Assembly: GCA_910583765.1 (NCBI GenBank)
Contig: CAJTYS010000004.1
Span: 62,001-126,000, forward strand
DNA: 64,000 nucleotides
Source of the DNA: an uncultured Eubacteriales bacterium
GTDB lineage: Bacteria; Bacillota; Clostridia; Peptostreptococcales; Anaerovoracaceae
Reading direction: 5' to 3'
The position numbers and the translations under genes are program-made. Positions within the stretch are counted from its first letter, which is position 1, and every line of letters starts with the position of its first letter. Positions 53,939-62,182 of this stretch are shown one piece after another. The notes under the pieces were generated by a model. That model made no database searches. It was not told where the DNA came from and worked only from the letters and a program-made list of their open reading frames with translations.

Positions 53939-56296
53939 TCACTTTATGGCCCCGGCCACTGCCCTGCGCACATAAGCTTTGATAACCTGCGCTTTGAACT
54001 TGTTGTCGCTCAAGACTTTGATGTCCTTGATCGCCAGCTTGCCTGCCTGCGCAGCGATTTCTTCTGACGGAGTCTTTCCTTTCAGGAACGCTTCCACCTC
54101 ATAAAATTCATAAGGCACTGGCGCGACTCCGCTGAACACGAGCTTGGCTGACTCTATGGCGCTGCCGCTGAGTTTGATGTTGCTGGCAAGGCCTGCGATT
54201 GGGAAGTCAATGGTTTGCCTTGTCCTAAATTTATTGTACTGCTGGACAGAACCTGCCTGTTCCTCTCTGATCACGATCTCCTTGAGGATCTCATCTTTTT
54301 CCAGGACCGTGGATGTGTCCACCCCTGCCATGAAAAATTCTGACGCGGGGATCTCCCTCTTTGACGTGATCATGGACGCGCCTAAGGCAATGAGCGCGGG
54401 AGCCGTGTCTGAAGGGCTGACCGCCACGCAGCCGCAATTGTAACATCTGTTTGCTTCTGTTTTGATGGCCTCAATGGACGCGCTGCTGTTATCTTCTGTG
54501 TCCAGACTCCGCTGGGACACAGGGGCGGGTTTCAGCACCAATGGCTGTGAAGCTTCCACGCAGGATGGATCGAAGAACAATTCCTGGTGCAGCTTCGTCT
54601 CTCGCAGCAGCGTTTCCCCACCCAGATAACGATGGATGCTGTCGGCCGTTTTCCTGCCATCCGCAATGGCCTCGATAGCTGTTCCCGGACCAATGGCCGC
54701 GTCTCCTGCGGCGAATACGTTTTTCATGCTCGCAGCGTGGTTCTCGTCTGTTTTGATCCACTCGCGGCTTGTTGTGTCCAGGCCCAGGCCATGTGGCTCT
54801 ACTTTCTGTCCAATGGCCGCAAAGAGCAGATCAACCTCAATGGTCTCAAATTCGCCTGGAATCGGCACCGGCCTTCTTCTGCCGCTTTCATCTGGTTCTC
54901 CCAGCTCCATTTTCTGGAGTTTCACTGCGCTGACCCCTTGGTCTTTGACAATGATTTCAGTTGGGGACACCAAGTAACAAAATTCAATGCCCTCTTCTTT
55001 TGCTTCTGCGATCTCCTCTGCTTCCGCAGGCATTTCCGCCTCTGTCCTTCTATAGAAATTGTAGACCTTGGCCGCTCCCAGACGTTTTGCCGTCCTGCAG
55101 CAATCCATGGCCGTGTTGCCTCCGCCGACCACTGCTACGGTTTTTCCTGCCACGCCTGTTTCTTTGTGTTCTGACGCGTCTTTCAGGAATTCGATGCCGC
55201 CCACCACGCCTTTGGCGTCATCTCCCTGGCAGCCGATGGGAACGGATCCCCATGCGCCGATCCCAGTGAAGACCGCGTCATTTTCCTGGCAAAGTTCTTC
55301 TATTTTCACGTCCCTTCCGATCACTGCGTTCTGCTTGAAAACGATCCCCAGATCCGTGAAGATTTCAGCCAGCCGATCTAAGATGTCCCGAGGCAGACGG
55401 TAAGCAGGAATCCCATATCTCAGCATGCCGCCAGGCTTTTCGTTGGCATCATATATAGTCACCCTGTGACCTGCTCTTCTCAGGAAATAAGCGGCTGTCA
55501 GACCTGCGGGGCCGGCTCCGATGACTGCGATTTTTTTGCCAGTTTCCGGTGCGGTCTCTCCTATGAGACGCTGGGCGTTTTCCAACATGTAATCGCCTAC
55601 TGTGCGTTCAATGCCCCTGATGGAAACCGGCTCATCGTACTCATTGCGATTGCATTCGTTCTGGCATGTGTGCGGACATACTCTGCCCACCACTGCTGCC
55701 AGGGGATTCATTTCCCACAAGACTTTGGCGGCTCCATCCAGGTCATCTTTTCTAATCAAATCAAAGTATTCCGGGATGGCGGTGCCATTTGGACACTGGC
55801 TCTCACAAGGAGATCCGCAGACTTTCGCTCCGCCGAACACAGAGTGATAAATATTTTCTCCCATCATAGCATTGCAGAGGGTGCCGCCCTTTCTCATGCA
55901 ATGGAATTTATCATCCTGATACCGATAATACCAGCACCTTGGTTCCTGACAGAGATTTCCTCCAATCGTAGCCATATGACGGATCTGCGGGGAGGCCACT
56001 TGATGCGCCGCTTCCCACAAGACACTGTATTTTTCTTTAATGATTTCAGAGTCTTCGATGTCGCCAAGCTTTGCCATGGCGCCGATCCGCAGCGTCCCGT
56101 TTTCCTCTGTGATGTCCGCTGGTCCCGCGTCTTTCAGGGACACCAGCTTGTCAGGACAGGCTGCCTTGATTTTTTCATTGATCACGCCCACAATGTCCGT
56201 GCCGCCGGCAATGAACTTTCCATTTGCGCTGTCATGGATTTCAGAGGCAGCTTTGTCCATGGTTTCTGGTTTTGTGTATGTATAATTATTGATCAT
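53939..56296 (-). CDS. Chimeric hydroxylase FAD subunit with embedded GltD-like module
   Basis: The 785-residue protein starts as a normal xanthine-dehydrogenase FAD subunit (about 1-157; FIAGGTDIVGVINEKIKA, ATIGGNLCQEPRCWYYR). It is then interrupted by about 460 residues of a GltD-like oxidoreductase: Cys motifs CGSPCESQCPNGTAIPEY and CPHTCQNEC, FAD loop AVIGAGPAGLTAAYFLRRAG, NAD(P) loop VAVVGGGNTAMDCCRTAKRL and GDAAIGPGTAIEAIADGRK. From about residue 621 the FAD domain resumes (GCVAVSPSDTAPALIALGAS) to the end. It would link NAD(P)H and the hydroxylase in one chain. The start overlaps the large-subunit stop by 4 bp. Confidence 0.88.
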   Translation of the reverse strand: MINNYTYTKPETMDKAASEIHDSANGKFIAGGTDIVGVINEKIKAACPDKLVSLKDAGPADITEENGTLRIGAMAKLGDIEDSEIIKEKYSVLWEAAHQVASPQIRHMATIGGNLCQEPRCWYYRYQDDKFHCMRKGGTLCNAMMGENIYHSVFGGAKVCGSPCESQCPNGTAIPEYFDLIRKDDLDGAAKVLWEMNPLAAVVGRVCPHTCQNECNRNEYDEPVSIRGIERTVGDYMLENAQRLIGETAPETGKKIAVIGAGPAGLTAAYFLRRAGHRVTIYDANEKPGGMLRYGIPAYRLPRDILDRLAEIFTDLGIVFKQNAVIGRDVKIEELCQENDAVFTGIGAWGSVPIGCQGDDAKGVVGGIEFLKDASEHKETGVAGKTVAVVGGGNTAMDCCRTAKRLGAAKVYNFYRRTEAEMPAEAEEIAEAKEEGIEFCYLVSPTEIIVKDQGVSAVKLQKMELGEPDESGRRRPVPIPGEFETIEVDLLFAAIGQKVEPHGLGLDTTSREWIKTDENHAASMKNVFAAGDAAIGPGTAIEAIADGRKTADSIHRYLGGETLLRETKLHQELFFDPSCVEASQPLVLKPAPVSQRSLDTEDNSSASIEAIKTEANRCYNCGCVAVSPSDTAPALIALGASMITSKREIPASEFFMAGVDTSTVLEKDEILKEIVIREEQAGSVQQYNKFRTRQTIDFPIAGLASNIKLSGSAIESAKLVFSGVAPVPYEFYEVEAFLKGKTPSEEIAAQAGKLAIKDIKVLSDNKFKAQVIKAYVRRAVAGAIK

Positions 56297-58692
56297 TTTT
56301 GCGCCTCCTTCATTTCTTTTTCCGCAAGACCTTCCAGGATTTTTTTCGGTGAAAACGGTGCGTTCGGCACCCGAATCCCAATTGCGTTGTACACTGCGTT
56401 GGCAATGGCCGTGGATGCTCCGGTCGGCGTGGATTCCGCCAATCCACACGCGCCGTATTCGCTGGCGCCTTTCCAGGTTTCCAGGAGAATCGGCGATATT
56501 TCAGGCACATCCGCCATGGTCAGCATTTTGTAGTCAATGTAATTCACATTGAGCGGAGTTCCTGTGCGCTTGTCATAAAACAGCTCTTCGGTCAGAGTCT
56601 CACCCATGCCGATGCAAACGCCGCCAATCTGCTGGGCTTCCGCGCCTGACGCGTGCATGACCTGTCCCACGTCATTGGCGATCACCAGATCCAGGACCGT
56701 TACTTTACCTGTTTCCGTGTCCACTTCCACCTCTGCGAACCAGGCGCCATAGGCGATCCCTGTGACTGTCTTGTTGTTGTTCCTGACGTTCCGGCCTGTG
56801 ATCGGTACGCAGTCATCCTCCATCATCACATTGCTTGCGTCAATATAAATCCATGGTTCTGTCTTTTTATACACCTTTCCATCTGCGATGTCAAGCAGTT
56901 CCGCTTTCATGTTCATCATTTCAGCGGCTCTTTCGATAAATTGCCTCTTCACGTCCAATGCGGCTCCCACAATGCATTCGGAAAGAATGAAGGACACCAC
57001 GCTGTCTGTTGGCGGGCAGTCTCTCAGTCCCATTTCCGTGTCTCCGTCCGATACCCATTTGATATCATCCGGCGTGGTCCCCAAGAAACTTAGGTTGTCC
57101 GCGCATGCCATGACCGCCGCGCTGTTTCCGCCCGCGCCCGTCTCTTTTGTCGGCGCGTTAAGGATCACAGACAAATCAGGATTCACCCTGATGGTGGTTT
57201 CGATTCTGCCCCGTTCATTTTCCTGCCATTCCGCGTGCCACTGATTGTGCAGGGTCATGCCCATGCCCCGCTTTTTGTATCCGTCGATCAGCGGACCCGC
57301 ATCTGTTGCATGCCTGTTTTTCCAGCCGAATTCTTCGGACGCTGTGTCCAAAACAGAAGCAATGCTGGCGTTTGGCTGGGGATCGTAAGAGTTTCCAAAG
57401 CTTTTTTTGTAAATGTCGATGGGATCGATGCCCAGCTGTTCTGCCAGCTGGTCCACAGCCTGTCCCAGCGGGAAGTTCTGCTGCACATTGCCCACGCTTC
57501 GGAACACGCCGCCCGGAATCCGGTTGGTGAAGAAATTTCTGCTTCTCATCCTGACATTTTCCACTGGATAAAAGAGCCTTGGTATGCCTTCTGCGTTCAT
57601 GAATCCAGTGAGCGCGTATCCTGTCACGCCGTTATAAGCGCCCTGATTTCCAATGCCGTCAAAGTCCAGGGCCGTGATGGTCCCGTCTTTTTTGCCCCCT
57701 GCCTTGATTTTAAAGCGAATCTGAGTCCTGGTTTCCGCGAATTCTTCGTGTACATTCATCTTATATTTCACCGGACAGCCTGTCCGCTTGGAAAGCATGG
57801 CAGACAGCAGGAAGAAGTTTTGCTCTCCCATGTTCCATTTTCCCATGTGCGCGCCGCAGTTGGTGTTGTGTACTCTGATCTTTGCCAAAGGCAGGCCCAG
57901 CATGTCGTGAAGATGCATTCTCACTTGATCGGAATAATAGTGGTTCGTCCACACTTCAATTTTGTCGTCCACCCATTCGATCATGCAGCCTCTATAGTCC
58001 AAAGTACCCTGAGTGGAGTTTCCGCCAAAGGTCTCATCCACTTCTACGACTGCGTCAGCCTCCGCGAAGCCTTTTTCCACGTCTCCCTTGTCTACCACGA
58101 TATTGTCCACGGAAACGCCGCCATCCAGATCATTTCGGTGCGGCAGCTGGTTTCCTGTTGGATTTGCCTCTGGATGAAGCACTTTTGCTCCCAATTTTTC
58201 CGCGTCTTCCACTTCCAGGAACGCTGGTGCCACTTCCCACTGGATATCTATGAGACGGATGGCTTCATCCGCGATCTCTCTGGTGTCCGCGGCCACTGCC
58301 ACGCCCATCAGGTCGCCTACAAAGCGGCTTGTGTTGTCCAACACTTTTCTATCAAACCACTTTGGCACGGTTTCTCTGTGATATGGGGTGATGGCCGTGT
58401 CTGTCCAAGAGTTTGTGGTTGGCGGCATGGCCATGATTTCCGGATCATCGAAGCGGATAATGGCTCTCACGCCTTCCAACGCCTCTGCTTTCGCCGTGTC
58501 CATGGAAAGAATCTTGCCATTGGCATAAGGAGCGCTCATGATGGAGCAGTAGAGCATTCTCGGGTTCTTGGCCTTTATGGTCTGATCATCGAAGAACTTC
58601 GTCCTTCCCATGGCCTTTTCTTTGGCATCGATCTTTGGTTCATAGGATCCCACGTATTTTCTTTTCACACGGGGCACATATTGATATTTCAT
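56293..58692 (-). CDS. Molybdenum hydroxylase large subunit (xanthine dehydrogenase family)
   Basis: The 799-residue subunit carries the aldehyde-oxidase/xanthine-dehydrogenase a/b hammerhead and molybdopterin domains. Motifs include GTLDYRGCMIEWVDDKIEVW, NTNCGAHMGKWNMGEQNF, GVFRSVGNVQQNFPLGQAVD and ETGAGGNSAAVMACAD. The likely catalytic Glu is in CGLAESTPTGASTAIANAV, though the common GxGE is altered. It hydroxylates a carbon next to nitrogen in a heterocycle; the substrate is not determinable. Ordered small-large-FAD subunit genes overlap or abut. Confidence 0.9.
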   Translation of the reverse strand: MKYQYVPRVKRKYVGSYEPKIDAKEKAMGRTKFFDDQTIKAKNPRMLYCSIMSAPYANGKILSMDTAKAEALEGVRAIIRFDDPEIMAMPPTTNSWTDTAITPYHRETVPKWFDRKVLDNTSRFVGDLMGVAVAADTREIADEAIRLIDIQWEVAPAFLEVEDAEKLGAKVLHPEANPTGNQLPHRNDLDGGVSVDNIVVDKGDVEKGFAEADAVVEVDETFGGNSTQGTLDYRGCMIEWVDDKIEVWTNHYYSDQVRMHLHDMLGLPLAKIRVHNTNCGAHMGKWNMGEQNFFLLSAMLSKRTGCPVKYKMNVHEEFAETRTQIRFKIKAGGKKDGTITALDFDGIGNQGAYNGVTGYALTGFMNAEGIPRLFYPVENVRMRSRNFFTNRIPGGVFRSVGNVQQNFPLGQAVDQLAEQLGIDPIDIYKKSFGNSYDPQPNASIASVLDTASEEFGWKNRHATDAGPLIDGYKKRGMGMTLHNQWHAEWQENERGRIETTIRVNPDLSVILNAPTKETGAGGNSAAVMACADNLSFLGTTPDDIKWVSDGDTEMGLRDCPPTDSVVSFILSECIVGAALDVKRQFIERAAEMMNMKAELLDIADGKVYKKTEPWIYIDASNVMMEDDCVPITGRNVRNNNKTVTGIAYGAWFAEVEVDTETGKVTVLDLVIANDVGQVMHASGAEAQQIGGVCIGMGETLTEELFYDKRTGTPLNVNYIDYKMLTMADVPEISPILLETWKGASEYGACGLAESTPTGASTAIANAVYNAIGIRVPNAPFSPKKILEGLAEKEMKEAQK

Positions 58693-58695
58693 GGA

Positions 58696-59196
58696 TTACT
58701 TCACCTCCTTGACTGCCGCGCTCACTTTCTTGACCGCATGCTCGATCCCCTGGTACGCGCCGCACCTGCAGACGTGTCCAGACAATCCGTCCCTGATTTC
58801 TGCCTCAGTGGGATGCGGGTTTTCAGCAAGAAGGCTCTTTGTTTCCAGCACAAAGCCTGGGGTGCAGAACCCGCACTGCATGGCGGTCCCATATCCAGGA
58901 TCCGTTTCTTTGGCAAAAGCTTCTATGATCGGATCATCTGCCGGCATGCCTTCGATGGTGGTAATGTCGCATCCATCTGCTTCCACGGCCAGCATCATGC
59001 AGGACAACGCCGATTTCCCGTTGAGCAGTATGGTGCAGGCGCCGCACGCGCCTTGATTGCAGGACACTCTGACTCCAGTGAAGCCAAGCCGTTCTCTTAG
59101 TACTGTGGATAATGTTTCCGTGATCTCAAAATCCCTGCCAACCTTGAGAACATAATCTCTTCCGTTGATACATAGTTTGATGGAATCTGTATTCAT
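58696..59196 (-). CDS. Molybdenum hydroxylase [2Fe-2S] small subunit
   Basis: The 166-residue protein has the plant-type ferredoxin cluster (RVSCNQGACGACTILLNGKS) and the second, helical cluster (MQCGFCTPGF and GHVCRCGAYQGI). These relay electrons from the molybdenum site to FAD. I chose the ATG at 59196, which has CAAGGAGG upstream and lies 30 bp downstream of the sigma-54 promoter; the longer frame would extend through the promoter and cannot be translated from it. Confidence 0.95.
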   Translation of the reverse strand: MNTDSIKLCINGRDYVLKVGRDFEITETLSTVLRERLGFTGVRVSCNQGACGACTILLNGKSALSCMMLAVEADGCDITTIEGMPADDPIIEAFAKETDPGYGTAMQCGFCTPGFVLETKSLLAENPHPTEAEIRDGLSGHVCRCGAYQGIEHAVKKVSAAVKEVK

Positions 59197-59225
59197 ATCT
59201 TTTCCTCCTTGTTGTTTATATAGTA

Positions 59226-59241
59226 AGCAAGTTTCATGCCA
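59226..59241 (-). promoter_or_regulatory. Sigma-54 promoter of the molybdenum hydroxylase operon
   Basis: TGGCAT (59236-59241), five bases, then TTGCT (59226-59230) fits the -24/-12 consensus (TGGCAC-N5-TTGCA/T), about 30 bp before the small-subunit start. The GG and GC dinucleotides are 10 bp apart as required. Confidence 0.85.
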
Positions 59242-59295
59242 TATGAAAAATCGTGTGATTGCAGCACGTTTAGAGATGTTCGTTCTCACTGATGC

Positions 59296-59385
59296 GCAAA
59301 ATCCCTTTGCGGTTTTCGAGCAAAAGACTGAAAATTCTATCTTCTTAAAGGCGCAAAATATTTTTTCAATGCAAAATTTATTTGC
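59296..59385. promoter_or_regulatory. Activator-binding dyads upstream of the hydroxylase promoter
   Basis: Three 15-bp GCAAAA-N3/4-TTTGC-like dyads occur: GCAAAATCCCTTTGC (59296-59310), GCAAAATATTTTTTC (59353-59367) and GCAAAATTTATTTGC (59371-59385). They lie 55-160 bp upstream of the -24 box, the normal enhancer distance. The remaining sequence to the ridA terminator (59386-59600) shows no gene. Confidence 0.65.
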
Positions 59386-59600
59386 GTTCTTTGAGGCTTT
59401 AATCAAATTCGATGAGCTTTCCTAATTCATAAAGAGCCTGTGTGATGAGGCCATATACTCTTTTATGATACCATCTTTGGCAGCATAATCAAGGTTTTGG
59501 CTTGAGAATTACGATTTTTAGAAAGGTTCGCTCCGTGTTTTGCAGAATGCGTTCTTTGATTGGAATCACCGCTGAAATCAAGAGGCGTGATCAAAGGCAG

Positions 59601-59640
59601 AAACAGCCGCTCCGATCTATGGGAAACGGAGCGGCCATTT
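59601..59640 (-). terminator. Terminator after ridA
   Basis: Perfect 9-bp arms GCCGCTCCG (59627-59635 on the minus strand) and CGGAGCGGC (59606-59614) with a 12-nt loop, then TGTTTC. It ends the tryptophanase operon just after the RidA stop. Confidence 0.8.
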
Positions 59641-59648
59641 ACTGGTCT

Positions 59649-60029
59649 TTATTGTTCTACATAAGCGATGGCTTCGATTTCTACCTTCGCTCCTTTTGGC
59701 AGGGCGGCTACCTGAAAGCAGGACCTTGCAGGAAACTCGCCGTCAAAATACGTTTCATAAACTTCGTTCACAGCAGCAAAGTCAGAAATATCAGACAGCA
59801 GCACAGTGGTTTTAATGATGTGGGAATAATCGCCGCCAGCTTCCTGGACGATCGCGCCTACGTTTTTCATGCTCTGATGCGCCTGCGCCCTCACATCATC
59901 TTCAAAATCACCTGTGGCTGGGTCAATAGGCAGCTGTCCTGAAGTGAACACCAGCTGCCCCGCTTTGATTGCTTGGCTGTACGCGCCCACTGCGGCAGGC
60001 GCTTTTTTTGTGTCAATGATCTGCTTCAT
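59649..60029 (-). CDS. ridA: RidA-family 2-iminobutanoate/2-iminopropanoate deaminase
   Basis: The 126-residue protein has the RidA signatures AAVGAYSQAIKAGQLVFTSG, a substrate Arg in EFPARSCFQVAALPKGAKVE and the final EIEAIAYVEQ. It hydrolyses reactive imines from 2-aminoacrylate. TAGGAGG precedes the ATG at 60029, 14 bp after the lyase stop. Co-transcription with a PLP beta-eliminating lyase fits, since that enzyme produces aminoacrylate which breaks down to pyruvate and ammonia. Confidence 0.93.
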   Translation of the reverse strand: MKQIIDTKKAPAAVGAYSQAIKAGQLVFTSGQLPIDPATGDFEDDVRAQAHQSMKNVGAIVQEAGGDYSHIIKTTVLLSDISDFAAVNEVYETYFDGEFPARSCFQVAALPKGAKVEIEAIAYVEQ

Positions 60030-60043
60030 GATTTGCCTCCTAT

Positions 60044-61429
60044 TTATTTTTCCAGGGGTTCGAGGAATGCCTGGAAGTGCCTTAAGATCGGAGGTTCCCA
60101 AGTGATCCGATATCCCTTGATGGTTTCAGCCCGTTCTTTGATAGCAATCAGAGCGTCTGCCATGATATCAATGTGCGCCTGGGTGTAAACTCTCCTTGGA
60201 ATGGCGAACCTTGTGAATTCAAACTCCGATTCAATCTGCTTTCCTGTGTCAGGGTCGTTGCCCATCATGTAGGAACCGATGTCGCATGTACGGATCCCCG
60301 CTTCTCTGTAAAGCTCTATGGCCAGGGCCTGCGCCGGAAATTCGTAATACGGAATATGAGGCAGCAGCTTCTTCGCGTCAACGAACACGCCATGCCCGCC
60401 TACAGGAGACTGGTACGCAATGCCTGCGTCATCCAGCCTGGAAGCCAGATATTCCATCTGCCCGATCCTATATTTCAGGTAATCTTCATCCAATCCTTCG
60501 TACAGTCCGATGGCCAAAGCTTCCAGATCTCTGCCTGACAGTCCACCATAAGAAATGAATCCTTCAAAGGAAATGCATCTGCCTTTTACATCACGGTACA
60601 GGTCTTCGTTGTCTTTGATCCCAATGAGGCCGCCCATGTTGACGATGGAGTCTTTCTTGGCGCTCATGGTGAAGGTGTCCGCGTAGCTGAACATTTCTTT
60701 GATGATTTCCTTGATGGACTTGTCTCTGCATTCATCGTCTCTTAATTTCAGAAGCCATGCGTTTTCTGCGTATCTGGCAGCGTCAATGTTCAGATGGATC
60801 CCATATTTTTTACAGATGGCTGCTGTTTCTCTGATGTTTTTCATCTGTACTGGCTGGCCGCCCGCTGAGTTGTTGGTCACAGTCATGACTACCATGCCGA
60901 TATTTTCTTTTCCATGCTCGTTGATCAGCGCTTCCAGCTTTTCCACATCCATGTTTCCTTTGAACGGCGCAATCATGGAAGGGTCCTTCGCTTCTGGACA
61001 AACGCAGTCAATGGCCCGTGCGCCTGCCAGTTCCACATGCGCCCTGGTGGTGTCGAAATGCATGTTGGAAATCGAGAATTTTCCAGGACCCAAAAGCAAT
61101 GGGAACAAAACTTTCTCTGCCGCGCGTCCCTGGTGAACAGGCTGGATGAATTTGTATCCAAAGATGTCCTGACCTGCCTCAACTAGTTTGTAGTAGCTCT
61201 TTCCTCCGGCGTAAGCTTCGTCTCCCCGCATGACTCCAGCCCACTGGTCCTGGCTCATGGCGTTGGTCCCACTGTCTGTCAGAAGGTCGATATAGCAATC
61301 CTCTCCAGCAAGATTGAACATATTATAATGCGCCTTTTTCAACGCTTCCTCACGTTCCTCTTTTGTTGTCATTTTGATTGTTTCAACCATTTTGATCCGA
61401 AACGGTTCCGGTACATACTTTTTAGCCAT
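60044..61429 (-). CDS. tnaA: Beta-eliminating lyase, probably tryptophanase
   Basis: The protein of about 461 residues matches tryptophanase/tyrosine phenol-lyase throughout: VPEPFRIKMVETIKM, DLLTDSGTNAMSQDQWAGVM, DEAYAGGKSYYKL, PLP Lys in FTMSAKKDSIVNMGGL and YGGLSGRDLEA. Features favouring tryptophanase are ISNMHFDTTRAHVEL, GSYMMGNDPDTGK and the His in PPILRHFQAFLEPL, where tyrosine phenol-lyase has Phe. It would release indole, pyruvate and ammonia. I chose the ATG in MAKKYVPEPF, preceded by AGGAGG. No TnaC leader peptide is seen; a sigma-54 promoter replaces it. Confidence 0.82.
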   Translation of the reverse strand: MAKKYVPEPFRIKMVETIKMTTKEEREEALKKAHYNMFNLAGEDCYIDLLTDSGTNAMSQDQWAGVMRGDEAYAGGKSYYKLVEAGQDIFGYKFIQPVHQGRAAEKVLFPLLLGPGKFSISNMHFDTTRAHVELAGARAIDCVCPEAKDPSMIAPFKGNMDVEKLEALINEHGKENIGMVVMTVTNNSAGGQPVQMKNIRETAAICKKYGIHLNIDAARYAENAWLLKLRDDECRDKSIKEIIKEMFSYADTFTMSAKKDSIVNMGGLIGIKDNEDLYRDVKGRCISFEGFISYGGLSGRDLEALAIGLYEGLDEDYLKYRIGQMEYLASRLDDAGIAYQSPVGGHGVFVDAKKLLPHIPYYEFPAQALAIELYREAGIRTCDIGSYMMGNDPDTGKQIESEFEFTRFAIPRRVYTQAHIDIMADALIAIKERAETIKGYRITWEPPILRHFQAFLEPLEK

Positions 61430-61511
61430 TTTAGTCCTCCTTTTGTTTCTATGCGGCTTGTGCCGCATCTTTCATTATCATTTGCATCAATCACGATCCA
61501 TTTATATAATT

Positions 61512-61527
61512 AGCAAATTCCATGCCA
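61512..61527 (-). promoter_or_regulatory. Sigma-54 promoter of the tryptophanase operon
   Basis: TGGCAT (61522-61527), five bases, TTGCT (61512-61516) on the minus strand. It shares about 35 bases of similar context with the hydroxylase promoter at 59226-59241, including a TATATAA run downstream and TGTGATTGCA-like upstream sequence. Confidence 0.85.
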
Positions 61528-61581
61528 CATAGAAAAGCCTGTGATTGCAATGGGTTTGGCATTGCTCTATTTTTGCTGCAT

Positions 61582-61669
61582 GCAAAAATATTTTGCACTT
61601 GGCAACAAAAGCCTGAAAATTTCGTTTTTTCCTAGCGAAAATATTTTTGGCACTGCAAAAATATTTTGC
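61582..61669. promoter_or_regulatory. Activator-binding dyads upstream of tnaA
   Basis: Two perfect copies of GCAAAAATATTTTGC (61582-61596 and 61655-61669) and a weaker GCGAAAATATTTTTGG (61635-61650) lie 55-145 bp upstream of the -24 box. They are near-matches to the dyads before the hydroxylase promoter. Confidence 0.7.
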
Positions 61670-61758
61670 GTATTAAAAAATTTTCTGCATGCCTATGTTG
61701 TACGCAATACTCCTATCGGGTATAATAAACATAAATACTTTACAGAAAGAGGTCGCAG

Positions 61759-61893
61759 TTGATACTTTTACCATCTGAGCTTTTCAGTTTTATACAACAC
61801 GGTGAGAATCATACTGTGGAATTTAAAAAATCTGCCGGATTGATCGTCCGCACGATTCGGACAAGCCAAACAGCAAGAATCAAAAATATGTGA
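61759..61893 (+). pseudogene. Possible truncated AlbA_2/Schlafen-type ATPase fragment
   Basis: A plus-strand frame from a TTG encodes LLPSELFSFIQHGENHTVEF followed by KKS and then unrelated residues and a stop. The first part resembles the start of AlbA_2-domain proteins (gE...lEFKkS). The rest is lost, so this is at best a gene remnant; the following bases to 61970 hold nothing recognisable. Confidence 0.3.
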
Positions 61894-61974
61894 GAGTCTG
61901 ATGGACACTGGTTTACCGCCATAATAAATGGCCGATCTGCTTTAGAATTCGGAATGCCGCTTAAAATTCATAAG

Positions 61975-62006
61975 TTGACATTTAAAGATAGGAATGCTAA
62001 TATAAT
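61975..62006 (+). promoter_or_regulatory. Promoter of putative antitoxin RNA
   Basis: TTGACA (61975-61980) is followed after 17 bp by TAATAT (61998-62003), with TATAAT overlapping it (62001-62006), on the plus strand. Transcription from about 62010 runs toward and under the 3' end of the small toxin gene. Confidence 0.65.
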
Positions 62007-62009
62007 ACA

Positions 62010-62096
62010 AAGAGCACTACCGATAGATGGTTAGTCCAATAAATAGCTTGACAAAAATTGCCGCTTAGTTTACCAGACGTGGGTGGCTATTTTTGT
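62010..62096 (+). ncRNA. RatA-like antisense RNA antitoxin
   Basis: The predicted RNA starts near 62010 and ends in a hairpin made by CAAAAATTGCCGC and GGTGGCTATTTTTG (62051-62095), which overlaps the toxin stop codon. The overlap with the converging toxin mRNA and the promoter-terminator spacing of under 100 nt fit the TxpA/RatA type I scheme, in which the RNA pairs with the toxin mRNA 3' region and leads to its decay. Confidence 0.6.
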
Positions 62097-62182
62097 GAGT
62101 GTTTGCTTCCGATGGCATATCCAAGTCCGAAAGAGGTCAAGCATAAGCTGATAACTGCGATCAAACTTTCAAGTGTCAGCAT
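62087..62182 (-). CDS. Small holin-like type I toxin (TxpA/Hol_Tox-like)
   Basis: The 31-residue peptide begins MLTLESLIAVISLCLTSFGL, is a single membrane helix and ends with a short basic tail containing GSKHSQK. It matches the small putative holin-like toxins of Firmicutes. AAGGAGGG lies just before the ATG. A TATAAT on the minus strand at 62303-62308 could start a transcript with a conserved-looking 5' leader of about 115 nt (62183-62297) containing AGTCCTTCTCCGGAGGGACT, able to form a hairpin. Such peptides depolarise or damage membranes when not silenced by an antisense RNA. Confidence 0.75.
   Translation of the reverse strand: MLTLESLIAVISLCLTSFGLGYAIGSKHSQK

Noticed and set aside
56297..56449. 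N-terminal extension of the FAD/GltD chimera
   Set aside because: The extra 51 residues come from another frame of the large-subunit gene; the ATG at 56296 has GGAGG upstream and a 4-bp overlap typical of coupling.
57235..59100. 621-codon plus-strand open frame opposite the hydroxylase genes
   Set aside because: Long but antisense to two clearly recognised genes, His/Phe/Cys-rich and without domain similarity; it is a by-product of codon bias.
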